Shown in pieces: positions 17,759-26,618 of a stretch of DNA of 64,000 bases (position 1 is the stretch's first letter; each line of letters opens with the position of its first letter). The notes beneath the pieces are model-generated. The model did no database searches. It saw only the letters and a program-made list of their open reading frames with translations, and was not told the origin of the DNA. Source of the DNA: an uncultured Akkermansia sp. GTDB lineage: Bacteria; Verrucomicrobiota; Verrucomicrobiia; Verrucomicrobiales; Akkermansiaceae. The position numbers were made by a program, and so were the translations under genes. The DNA lies in the NCBI GenBank assembly GCA_905200945.1, contig CAJKMG010000010.1, positions 28,887 through 92,886 on the forward strand. The letters are read 5' to 3'.

Positions 17759-18406
17759 TCAGATGACCGGAATGATTTCATCCCGGTCAAAACGAACTTT
17801 CGCCAGACGGGCGTACTTATCCGCCTCTTCATTCCGGTAACCCAGGGCCAGGGCGCAAAGTGTGTAATAAGGGGAATTCTCCAGATGAAGAATGCGGTCA
17901 TAGGCAACCGGATCCATCCCTTCCAGCGCGCAGGTGTCCACACGGAGATCCGCAGCGCAGCTCATCATGAACCCGAGGGCAATGTACACCTGACGTTCCA
18001 GCCAGGCTTTCAGTACTTCCGGAGACTTGGCATCCACCAGTTCAAAAATGCGGGCACGGTACTGGTCCAGGGAGTCCATGGTGACACCGCGCACTTCCAC
18101 GATACGTTCCAGATAGCGCTGCACATCTTCCGGTTTGAAATCCCTGCGGGCACAGAAAACCACCAGATGGGAAGCGTCCGTAACCTGGGGCTGTCCCCAT
18201 GAAACTTCCCGAAGCCGGGAACGCACGGCGGGATCCCGGACATCAAGGAACTTCCACATCTGAAGCCCCAGGGAGGAAGGGCTCAAATGCAGGGATTCCA
18301 AAAGGGCTTCCCAGTCCTCCGCCGGAATGCGGCGGTCCGGATTGAATACCTTGGTGGCGTAACGCCATTCCAGCGTCTCGATCAATTCCTGTGCGTTCAT
18401 ATTCAT
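17759..18406 (-). CDS. NAD(P)H-dependent nitroreductase-family flavoprotein
   Basis: A 215-residue member of the FMN-dependent nitroreductase superfamily, nearest in layout to the NfsB/YdgI group. Seen are RYATKVFNPDRRIPAEDW at 15-32, LHLSPSSLGLQMWKFL (FMN-contacting helix) and the C-terminal ALALGYRNEEADKYARLAKVRFDRDEII, the usual Lys/Arg tail that binds FMN phosphate. Substrates may be quinones, nitro compounds or a fatty-acid-like oxidant; sequence does not tell. It is convergent with the RluA-like gene, 12 bases apart, with no clear terminator between. Confidence 0.9.
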   Translation of the reverse strand: MNMNAQELIETLEWRYATKVFNPDRRIPAEDWEALLESLHLSPSSLGLQMWKFLDVRDPAVRSRLREVSWGQPQVTDASHLVVFCARRDFKPEDVQRYLERIVEVRGVTMDSLDQYRARIFELVDAKSPEVLKAWLERQVYIALGFMMSCAADLRVDTCALEGMDPVAYDRILHLENSPYYTLCALALGYRNEEADKYARLAKVRFDRDEIIPVI

Positions 18407-18750
18407 GTATGATTATTCGTGCAGGAAGCCGGACGGTTTTCCGCCGCAGCTTGCTCCATGCTCTGGCATTTTCCCCATTTCCCTGCCGGAATGCAAGCCA
18501 AGGTTCCGGCACAAGCGCGGCAGCGGCTCCTTACCTCTTCTTCCTTTCTTCCTGTCCGGCACGCCGGAAACAGGCCGCTCTCCATCCTTCCAACCGTAGG
18601 CTTTCCGCCTCTTGCTGACCAGCTACATATCTTTCCCTCTCCGGAACAACACCCCACACCGGGCAGACCCCATTCTCAAAACGCGAATCCTCTGAAAAAG
18701 GAAAAAGCTTCCGGGAAAAAACCCGCAAAAAACCGTGTCCTTTCCGGATA
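18407..18750. other. Intergenic stretch between nitroreductase and lptD
   Basis: About 340 bases. Short frames occur on both strands but none has a domain or leader. It should hold the nitroreductase promoter and the 3' end of the lptD transcript; no convincing terminator hairpin was found. Confidence 0.35.
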
Positions 18751-21138
18751 TCAAAGGAATTTGACCGGCATATAATCCCCGGTCTGCTGGATGGTAAAGC
18801 TGATGCCCAGCCCGAATTCGTTTTTGTTCCCGTTCTTGCGGACGAAAGCGCCCACGCCCAAATACCAGGACCCCATATTGTGGTACACATTGTATTCCTG
18901 AATGTCCAGCTTGCCGTCCAGCAGGGAAAAACGCCACTTGCCGCTGAAAGCCCAGGCTTCCGAAAAACGCTGCAAAATGCGCAAATCCAGCTGGCTGCTG
19001 TCCTCCAGAAGAGAATGCTGGTTCAAATAACGGTGACCCACTATGAATTCCGTAGAACGCCACGGCATGAAACGCAGGGAATTGTTATATTCACGGCAGC
19101 CGGAAATCTTGTCCTTCCCCAAAACGGGAGCCTGCATTTCCGACCGGTATTCCATCCAGGGAACGGGATTCCAGCGCATGAACGAAAAAAGGTTGGAAAA
19201 ATCCCGCCGGTTAACGGGATCATACAGATAGGCGTCCATGAACACATCCCAGGAAAACCAGCGGTGGGAATTGGCGTCCCGACTGGTCATCAGCATATTA
19301 CGCAATCCATACCGGAACACAAGCCCCGTAGACAGGGAGTCGATTTCCGTGTACCTGCCTATGCTCAAGGACGGGGGATTGGTCGTGGGGGTATCGCCGT
19401 CAATCTGGGGATAAAGCTCGCTCAGACGGTTGGTTTTGACATACGCCAGCGTAAAATGGGGCTGAACAATATGATTCATGCCGTTCAGTCCAAAGGAATC
19501 ACTATAGACGGAAGAATAACGGCGGGAGAATTTGAAATCAGCGTCCGCCCCGGCGTAAAAAATTCCCTGATTGAGCGGTTTGTAGTCCTCCACGCCGTAA
19601 TATCCCGTATAGCCCCCGCCCACTTTGGGGGTCAAGTTCAGGAATCCCATGATTTTCTTGGAAACGGAAAGCTCATGGAAGGAGTGGAACCTGCTGTAGC
19701 TGTCCGTCATCAGCATTCGGGCCCAGTAATCATAGGAAGAAGTTCCGGGGTCCATCCCGTCCAGCATATTCCGGATTTCCGTCCGCATGAACGGAGGAAC
19801 GTATTGCTTGAGAAAAGCGAAACTGGTACGGCTTTCATACATGACGGGGGAACGGAATATGGGAGACTTGATGCGCTCATAACTGAACTCCGTCCGCTGA
19901 TCCGCTATGTAAAAATTATTAGGGACAAAACGCTGCAACAGGGAAAAATCATTCGTATCGTCCGTGCGGGAAAGAAGCACCGTGTTATCCGGAGAAGAAT
20001 TGCGCTGATAAATTTCCGGATAAAAATCGCGGAGCATATACTCGTCGCTCAGCATGTTGATGTTGGCCTTCAACCGCCAGTTCGTACGGAGGTTTACCCG
20101 GTGGGTCCACATCTGCTGAAGAGCGAACCTCCACCTGTCCGGATCCAGATGCTCGCGGTACTCATCATCACCGGCATTGATTTTCACCCCCTTGTCATGG
20201 GTTTTGTAAAAAGACAGCCCCGTCATGTCCGGACAATCCTTTTCCAGCGGCACGTCACGGATGTCCAATCCGTAGGCGAAACCGCGCCGGGTGCGGTAAT
20301 CTACATGCAGAGTTCCCAGATAATCCGCGGAAGGCATGCCGTTGTCCGACCATTTTTTCCCCATCAGGAATCCGTATTCATTCAGGAGGTAAGGCCCCCA
20401 GATAGAGCGCATGCCGGGAATGGGAAGATAACCGACTTCCGGATTAAGGGAATGGCTGAGGTAGGGAAAATAAAAGAAGGGAACGCCTCCGTAGTAAAGG
20501 GTCAGGTTTTTAAAAGAAAACCTGTCTTCCGGATACACGCGTATCCTGTCCGCGGAAATCCAGGTGAGGGGCTCGCTGACGTCTTCCGCCGTAACGGAGG
20601 CATTACGGGCTTCCAGATAAGTGTTGCCGGCGGCATCCTTCCGGGATTCAAACTTTCCGCTGCGCAGAATCAATCCTTCCATCTTAGCACGGATAGCATC
20701 CGTAAGAAGCACTTCGTTCTCCCAGTCAAACTCCGCACTATCAGCGCGCACCAGGCTGTTGGTCCTCGTCTTGCCGTCACTCTGGTAAATGGACAGGTTC
20801 CCTTTCAGAAACACCTTGCCCTGATCCATATCCGCCTGGGCGTAATCCGCAAATACCTCCACCCCGGTATCCGTGACCATGTGGATGCGCGGTCCTTCAA
20901 AAATGACTTTCCGGGATTCCTCCACTCTGACGGCACCGTCATTGGTAATGGAAATATTGGAGGGAATCTGCGGCATGAGAGTGCCGGAAAGCAGATTGCC
21001 CGCCATTCCCCCCCCGGTATCTTCCCGCCCGTGTTCAGCGGAAGATGCGGGCGGCTGCTCCGCAACCGTCTCTGCAAACAGGGAAGCCCCGGCAACCAGC
21101 GCCGCTGCACCCCATAGCTTTGCAAGCATCCCAATCAT
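18751..21138 (-). CDS. lptD: LPS-assembly outer-membrane protein LptD
   Basis: LptD with LptE places lipopolysaccharide in the outer leaflet of the outer membrane. After a signal peptide (about 1-24, ending FAET) the protein has an OstA-like beta-jellyroll: VFADYAQADMDQGKVFLKG and SAEFDWENEVLLTDAIRAKM are typical of this repeat fold. The segment YGGVPFFYFPYLSHSLN leads into a large barrel of about 550 residues with alternating aromatic strands, ending in a hydrophobic VKFL. About 795 residues is normal for LptD. The start is the ATG at 21138 (a second ATG is three codons later). It is the last gene in a minus-strand run after the metalloprotease and glycosidase genes, an unusual neighbourhood for lptD. 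Confidence 0.88.
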   Translation of the reverse strand: MIGMLAKLWGAAALVAGASLFAETVAEQPPASSAEHGREDTGGGMAGNLLSGTLMPQIPSNISITNDGAVRVEESRKVIFEGPRIHMVTDTGVEVFADYAQADMDQGKVFLKGNLSIYQSDGKTRTNSLVRADSAEFDWENEVLLTDAIRAKMEGLILRSGKFESRKDAAGNTYLEARNASVTAEDVSEPLTWISADRIRVYPEDRFSFKNLTLYYGGVPFFYFPYLSHSLNPEVGYLPIPGMRSIWGPYLLNEYGFLMGKKWSDNGMPSADYLGTLHVDYRTRRGFAYGLDIRDVPLEKDCPDMTGLSFYKTHDKGVKINAGDDEYREHLDPDRWRFALQQMWTHRVNLRTNWRLKANINMLSDEYMLRDFYPEIYQRNSSPDNTVLLSRTDDTNDFSLLQRFVPNNFYIADQRTEFSYERIKSPIFRSPVMYESRTSFAFLKQYVPPFMRTEIRNMLDGMDPGTSSYDYWARMLMTDSYSRFHSFHELSVSKKIMGFLNLTPKVGGGYTGYYGVEDYKPLNQGIFYAGADADFKFSRRYSSVYSDSFGLNGMNHIVQPHFTLAYVKTNRLSELYPQIDGDTPTTNPPSLSIGRYTEIDSLSTGLVFRYGLRNMLMTSRDANSHRWFSWDVFMDAYLYDPVNRRDFSNLFSFMRWNPVPWMEYRSEMQAPVLGKDKISGCREYNNSLRFMPWRSTEFIVGHRYLNQHSLLEDSSQLDLRILQRFSEAWAFSGKWRFSLLDGKLDIQEYNVYHNMGSWYLGVGAFVRKNGNKNEFGLGISFTIQQTGDYMPVKFL

Positions 21139-21216
21139 GACTAGCCCACAGAACACTATGAGAAAGGACAAAAGACAAGCCTAATGTCACATTTCTCCGC
21201 CAGTGGAGCAGAAAAT

Positions 21217-23136
21217 TTACCGTGACAGCACGCCGTTGGCGATGATGCCCCAATCGGCGGCATTGCCGTCTCCGGCGTCATCCACGCGGATTTCCAGCTT
21301 CCTGCCGCCCTCCACCACCGTCTTCACGGGAATGGAATCCCCATCTTTGAGCACAGGGGATTCAATGAGCTTCCTGCCGTCCAGATACACGCTGAATTTG
21401 ACACTGCCGCGGGATCCGAAAGGCAACCCCACATCAGCGCGGAATTCTTTCCAGCGCCCATCCAGGTCATAGGAAAAAACAGCCGGGGCATGGGCCAGAA
21501 TGAAACGCTCCGGCCTGCCGATTGTCCGGAAAAAAGGAACGGGCCCCAAATCCGACGGAAACAGGACATCCCACAACGGAACGGCCCACCCAACCTGGGC
21601 TGCAGAAGGCTTGCAGTCATTCAGGCTGATGCTGGCGGTTTCCGCAGGAATCTGCGCCGGAGCAACCTCCAGAGCCGGGTTCTGGCGCTCCAGGGCACGC
21701 TTCCAGACAGGAAGCCATTCTTTCACTTCAGAACGGGAACCATGCCTGCGTTCCACTTCCGCCAGCGCCTTCCTGGCTTCTTCCGTCCGGCCCCGTATCC
21801 ACAGGTTCTGAACATCCCCAAAATAAACAACCTGGGCCAGCGAAGGGGCTTTGGCGCCCCCGGCATCCATCCACACGGGCAGAGTGATCATGCTGCGCGT
21901 GCTGTCGCAATTCAATACGGACACCCGCATTTCTATAAAACCACCCTTATAGCCCGGCCTGCAGATGGTAAGATCAAACTCTCCCTTTTCATCCAGAGAA
22001 GCACCCACGGCATTGGAATCATAATCCGAACCTCCGGGAGGATCAAAATGGGCAACAATGCCGTAAGCGGGGCGCGCCAGATGAACCCGCCCTTTCAAGC
22101 GCAGGCCGTCTTTGACGGGAATGGCCTCCAGACGCTCAAAAGCCCCCGGGACATACTTGCCCATCATACGCCCGAAAGAAGCATCTGCGGGAAGCTCCGT
22201 CTCCACTCCGTTGAACAAGGGAACGCTGGCCAATTTCAAAGCATCCGTAGGCGCCAGGTAGGAGCCCTTCCCCTCATTGCGCAGCTCATCGCCGTACGTG
22301 GAATTGCCGTGCCCCATCAGGGAAGCCCCTACGTTGGCATAATTCCATCCGTCCCCCGTGTGGGGAAGGCCGAAGGAATGCCCCAATTCATGGGCTGTAC
22401 CGCCTATATAAATGGAAGCGTTTTTCCCCCTGGTCACCTTGAAACGGCCTCCCTGCATCATTTCCGTATCCAGAAAGCTGGCAGGATCCAGTCCTTCCTG
22501 ATCGCAGGTCCACCCTGTGCCCTGATGGCTGAAGCCGCCGCCGTAATAAGGCCCCACGCCGTCCGGAAGCTGGCACACGATCAGCACATGCTCCTTCTCA
22601 ATATCAATCCCCTTGGAAGCCAGCACCTTCCTGGCGGCTTCCCGGGAGACGGGACCGGAACTATGCACGCTCATCTCGCTCATGGGTTTATCCACATAGG
22701 CATCATAAATAACCAATTTGCCCCGTTCATCCAAATCCAGCTGGAATGTGAGCGGAGGGAAACCGTTGGCCTGCATCTGATCCGCATAATAAGCCTGAAT
22801 ATTCTTCAGAATATGATCATACCGCTCCCGGTATCCTTCAAGGGCAGGCCTGTCCTTGAACGTTACGTAAACCACGTGCAATTTTCTTGAAGACCTTGGC
22901 TTGCCCCGATGATAGGCGCTCAGCGTTTTCCAGGCGGCTCGGGCGTTGGCGGCATCCCTGGGATTAACCGTCCAGCTGACGGGCAGACGGGTAAACTCCG
23001 CCCCCTCCCGGGACGAGGAGGCAGAAACAGGCGCCTTGGAAGCTGTTTCCGCATCCATCCCCATGGCCGGAGCATTCCATATCCCTGCCCCCAGAACCAG
23101 CAACAAGACAGAAAAACGTTTCGACATAACATTCAT
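21217..23136 (-). CDS. Secreted metzincin-type metalloprotease with C-terminal NPCBM domain
   Basis: A signal peptide (about 1-26) precedes a metalloprotease domain with HELGHSFGLPH at residues 249-259, the HExxHxxGxxH zinc site of metzincins, and a likely Met-turn in ASLMGHGN about 20 residues later. Two cysteines (C188 and C211) lie before the zinc site. From about 510 to the end the sequence reads like an NPCBM carbohydrate-binding domain (FRADVGLPFGSRGSVKFSVY, SPVLKDGDSIPV, KLEIRVDDAGDGNAADW). Length is 639 residues. I infer an exported glycoprotein-directed protease, for example on mucin; substrate is not shown. It lies 9 bases behind the glycosidase gene and about 80 before lptD. Confidence 0.85.
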   Translation of the reverse strand: MNVMSKRFSVLLLVLGAGIWNAPAMGMDAETASKAPVSASSSREGAEFTRLPVSWTVNPRDAANARAAWKTLSAYHRGKPRSSRKLHVVYVTFKDRPALEGYRERYDHILKNIQAYYADQMQANGFPPLTFQLDLDERGKLVIYDAYVDKPMSEMSVHSSGPVSREAARKVLASKGIDIEKEHVLIVCQLPDGVGPYYGGGFSHQGTGWTCDQEGLDPASFLDTEMMQGGRFKVTRGKNASIYIGGTAHELGHSFGLPHTGDGWNYANVGASLMGHGNSTYGDELRNEGKGSYLAPTDALKLASVPLFNGVETELPADASFGRMMGKYVPGAFERLEAIPVKDGLRLKGRVHLARPAYGIVAHFDPPGGSDYDSNAVGASLDEKGEFDLTICRPGYKGGFIEMRVSVLNCDSTRSMITLPVWMDAGGAKAPSLAQVVYFGDVQNLWIRGRTEEARKALAEVERRHGSRSEVKEWLPVWKRALERQNPALEVAPAQIPAETASISLNDCKPSAAQVGWAVPLWDVLFPSDLGPVPFFRTIGRPERFILAHAPAVFSYDLDGRWKEFRADVGLPFGSRGSVKFSVYLDGRKLIESPVLKDGDSIPVKTVVEGGRKLEIRVDDAGDGNAADWGIIANGVLSR

Positions 23137-23145
23137 AAAACGATA

Positions 23146-25296
23146 TCAGGATATACGGGTAAACCGAAGGTGTTTTATCACCATATCATTCACCAGACGA
23201 TTCATATTTTCAGAAAAGGAATCATACACCAGTTCCACACGGCAGGGGCCGGGCGTCATCACCACTTCCACTGCTGTGGAATAAATAAAATACTCCCAGT
23301 TTCCGGAACGGGACGTATGGGGAAAAGCCAGCGTTCCCGCGCGCCTGCCGTTCAGGTACAGGCTGCGCAGGGCACAGGTATTTCCGTCTGAAACATCATA
23401 AGTGCCGTTAGCAAAAAAGGCGTCCACCCGGTAAACGCCGGGCTTGTCTATATTGACATTGTAGCAAAGAGCGTCCGGAGACTCCGTTACGCGGGAAAAC
23501 CAGACTTCATCCCCGCTCAGCCCGCAGGGGCGCGTCTCCATTCGGGAATCTGCGGAAGGATAATCATTGGGTTCATTAAGATAGGACTCCCTGCCATCCA
23601 GAGCGACCGCCATCACCTGGAAAGACACATCCCCCCGGCCGGGAACAGGGATATAATGGCAGCACTCCGTCTGAGATACAGGGATGCCGTTCCGGTAAAC
23701 ACGGTAATAATCGGCTCCTTTCACAGCCTCCCATGCAATGCCATGGCGCGTCGCCTTCCACGCTGGAGCCTCCAGGCTGCCGCCCATGCGGGTTAAATTC
23801 ACCGTCCCCTCCACTTTTTCTCCGCCGGCCAACTCCAATTTCACAAAAACGCGGCCCTTCATATCCGGAGAAAGGACGGGAGGGGCCTCCTGCCCGTTAA
23901 CCAGGCACCTCTCTATCCGGTGCCCGCTGCCCTGCAGAATCACATCCATCGTCATGCCGCGGTATTCCAGCCCGGACAACTCATGAACGCCTTCAAAAGA
24001 TTTTGGAACGCAAGGGCGGAATTCCAGAGAATCCGGAGACAGGCGGATACCGAACAATCCCTTGTAAAAACAGCCCAGCATTGAGGCAATACTCCAGAGC
24101 TGGCTATCCGAACTGAGCAGCAGCCCCTCATCCAGCCCCGTTTCCAGAAGAACATTCTCCTTGTTCGTTCCGCACAGCAGGACGGCGCGAACAAGGCAGG
24201 CGACCGCCAACGCCAGGGCTGATTCATTCTCCACCTCCGCAGCGGCCAGCGCATAATAGCCCTCCACGAACGGCCACATGGCGCGGTTGTGGTAGGCAGG
24301 CACGCTCTCAGGCATCTGGGGATGGATACAGGGAATGCCATAAACGCCATGAGGAAGGGAGGCAATCATCCCGGCGGCATGAGCCCTCCCGGCCTGCCCC
24401 AGAAGAACGCAAAGCAAATTGCCCAGGGAATCCACCTTCTCCGACAGTACGGGATACCCGCGCCCATACAGGTACTGCCCATACAGGACATGTTCCGGAA
24501 TCCTGAAAAAACGCTCAATGACAGAGGACAGGGAGGCGCTCTTTTCCTCCCACTCCCGCGCTTTCACCTCCAACCCCAGCTCCCGGAACATCCGCGACAG
24601 AACCTTGCGGGCCTCCGCGTGCAGGAGCATGGTGGAAAGGCTGCATGAATCTCCAATATCAGCAGCAGTCATCCACGCAGGATAGCTCTGCTCCCGCCAA
24701 TCCAGCACGGACGATTCCCCCTTCATCAACCCACCCGTGGCTGTAAGTACCTGCTCATCCCTCATGCACGTCTTTTCCATCACCCGGCAGGAAAGGGACA
24801 ACCAGTCGGCATCCCCCGTCAGGCAGTAAACTTCCCACGCCGCCATCCCCCACACCACACGGTCGGAAGAAATGGGCCAGGAACCGCCCGTACCGGTATC
24901 CTGCTCCACCTCCCCGTTCCGGATCCGTGATTTCAGGCTATTCATACAGGCATGGACATTCCACAACCCCAATCCCAGATGGGTGGAATAGGAAATATCC
25001 CGGGTCCACACGGTTGGCCAGTTGGCTCCCGTTCGGAACGTCCCTTCTTCATTAAGCAGTGCTCCGGCTTCATGCAACGCCAGGCGGTAAGCTTGATTAA
25101 GCACCTCAAAATTTCCCCGATAATGCGGAGCATTCCCTGCTTCCGAAAAAACGCGCCACTCGGAATAGCGGCCGTTTTTCATGGTTTTCACCGGACCGTC
25201 CGGCTGAACCTCCGCCCAATGCGCGGCATCCTGGAGCAAAGAATTTCCGGTCAGCGTAAAAGCCTCTCCCCTGTATAATATGCGGTCCTGGTCCAT
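23146..25296 (-). CDS. Six-hairpin (alpha/alpha)6 glycosidase with C-terminal accessory domains
   Basis: A 716-residue protein whose N-terminal 430 residues look like an (alpha/alpha)6-barrel glycoside hydrolase of the trehalase/GH63/GH78-like group: TVWTRDISYSTHLGLG near 94-109, GGSWPISSDRVVWGMAAWEVY and PAYHNRAMWPFVEGYYALAAAE. After a beta-rich part follow a probable fibronectin-III-like segment near 505-565 (DYYRVYRNGIPVSQTECCHYI) and a beta-sandwich near 580-710 like a CBM35-type module (GVYRVDAFFANGTYDV). No signal peptide is visible at the ATG, unlike its neighbours. The exact family and substrate are not recognised. It is the first gene of a minus-strand run with the metalloprotease and lptD. 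Confidence 0.8.
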   Translation of the reverse strand: MDQDRILYRGEAFTLTGNSLLQDAAHWAEVQPDGPVKTMKNGRYSEWRVFSEAGNAPHYRGNFEVLNQAYRLALHEAGALLNEEGTFRTGANWPTVWTRDISYSTHLGLGLWNVHACMNSLKSRIRNGEVEQDTGTGGSWPISSDRVVWGMAAWEVYCLTGDADWLSLSCRVMEKTCMRDEQVLTATGGLMKGESSVLDWREQSYPAWMTAADIGDSCSLSTMLLHAEARKVLSRMFRELGLEVKAREWEEKSASLSSVIERFFRIPEHVLYGQYLYGRGYPVLSEKVDSLGNLLCVLLGQAGRAHAAGMIASLPHGVYGIPCIHPQMPESVPAYHNRAMWPFVEGYYALAAAEVENESALALAVACLVRAVLLCGTNKENVLLETGLDEGLLLSSDSQLWSIASMLGCFYKGLFGIRLSPDSLEFRPCVPKSFEGVHELSGLEYRGMTMDVILQGSGHRIERCLVNGQEAPPVLSPDMKGRVFVKLELAGGEKVEGTVNLTRMGGSLEAPAWKATRHGIAWEAVKGADYYRVYRNGIPVSQTECCHYIPVPGRGDVSFQVMAVALDGRESYLNEPNDYPSADSRMETRPCGLSGDEVWFSRVTESPDALCYNVNIDKPGVYRVDAFFANGTYDVSDGNTCALRSLYLNGRRAGTLAFPHTSRSGNWEYFIYSTAVEVVMTPGPCRVELVYDSFSENMNRLVNDMVIKHLRFTRIS

Positions 25297-25386
25297 AAAC
25301 TAGCGGATGCTGCATCCATTATTTTTTTAACACGGAAGAAAACTTCTGTCCCGCAGAAAATGAGGTTTATGGAATCTTCAGGCCAT

Positions 25387-25420
25387 AAAAAACCGGGCTT
25401 CCCGAAAACGGGAAGCCCGG
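25387..25420 (-). terminator. Terminator of mdh
   Basis: A perfect 12-bp stem (25393-25404 with 25409-25420) with an AAAA loop as written; on the minus strand it is followed by six T residues. It lies about 20 bases after the mdh stop. Confidence 0.9.
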
Positions 25421-25438
25421 CGCAAGAGCAAATCAACA

Positions 25439-26428
25439 TTAATGCTTCAACAAAGAGGAAACGGCGTCACGTTCTTCCTTCAGTTCATTGACAGTAGCGT
25501 CAATTTTCTCACGGGAGAACGCATCAACCGGAAGCCCCTGAACGATTTCCCAGCCGCCATCCTTGGTGGTGCGGACCGGGAAGGAGCAAATAAGGCCTTT
25601 TTCAATGCCGTAGGAACCGTCGGAACAAACAGCCACGGAATACCAGTCTCCTTCCGGAGTCTGGGTAGCCAGGCTACGGACGGTATCCACGGCAGCGGAA
25701 GCGGCGGAAGCGGCGGAAGAAGCGCCGCGGGCCTTGATGATGGCGGCGCCGCGCTGCTGCACGGTGGTAATGAAATCACCCTTGAGCCACTCCGTATCCT
25801 TGATGACTTCCGTTACGGGCTTGCCGCCAATCTTGGCGTTGGTGAAATCCGGGTACTGGGTGGAGGAGTGGTTGCCCCAGATGGTCATGTTAGTCACTTC
25901 CGTCACATGGACGCCGGCCTTTTCAGCAAGCTGGCTCTTGGCGCGGTTTTCATCCAGGCGGGTCATGGCAAAGAAGCGGTCGGAAGGAACGCCGCTTGCG
26001 TTGTGCATGGCAATAAGGGCATTTGTATTGCATGGGTTGCCGACGACCAGCACGCGCACATCCTTGGCGGCGCTGCGGGCAATGGCCTGGCCCTGGCCGA
26101 TGAACACCTTGCCGTTAATATCCAGCAAGTCCTTGCGTTCCATGCCGGCCTTGCGGGGCACGGAACCTACCAGCAGGCACCAGTTGGCCCCGGCGAATGC
26201 TTCATCGGGATCGCTGGTCGGGACAATTTCATTAACCAGCGGGAATGCGGCGTCACGCAATTCCATCACCACCCCTTCCAGGGCATTCATGGCCGGGGGA
26301 ATTTCCAGCAGGCGCAGGTTGATCGGCTGGTCCGGCCCCAGCATGCTGCCGGAAGCAATACGGAACAGAAGGGAATAGGCAATTTGGCCGGCGGCTCCTG
26401 TAACAGTAACGGTGATAGGTGTTTTCAT
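25439..26428 (-). CDS. mdh: Malate dehydrogenase
   Basis: Interconverts malate and oxaloacetate with NAD(H) in the TCA cycle or its reductive branch. The N-terminal TGAAGQIAYSLLFRIASGSMLG is the NAD-binding loop of the cytosolic-type malate dehydrogenase subgroup, with VVGNPCNTNALIA, MTRLDENRAKSQLAEK and the catalytic His in TIWGNHSSTQYPD. About 329 residues from the ATG at 26428. It faces the ugd gene divergently and ends in its own terminator, so it is monocistronic. Confidence 0.96.
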   Translation of the reverse strand: MKTPITVTVTGAAGQIAYSLLFRIASGSMLGPDQPINLRLLEIPPAMNALEGVVMELRDAAFPLVNEIVPTSDPDEAFAGANWCLLVGSVPRKAGMERKDLLDINGKVFIGQGQAIARSAAKDVRVLVVGNPCNTNALIAMHNASGVPSDRFFAMTRLDENRAKSQLAEKAGVHVTEVTNMTIWGNHSSTQYPDFTNAKIGGKPVTEVIKDTEWLKGDFITTVQQRGAAIIKARGASSAASAASAAVDTVRSLATQTPEGDWYSVAVCSDGSYGIEKGLICSFPVRTTKDGGWEIVQGLPVDAFSREKIDATVNELKEERDAVSSLLKH

Positions 26429-26618
26429 AACGTTCAAATTAAAATAAACAGATATTCTCCTGTCTGGTTGCAGTTATATCATAAGGAAAGGAGACGCTCA
26501 ATCAGGAACTTTTTATTGTGACAGAAAAAAATCCTCTGACTCATAATGCTTGAACATCGGTCCGGCAGGCTTTATCTTTCAAGACAGTCAAGTTTTTACC
26601 AACATTTACGCTAACACT

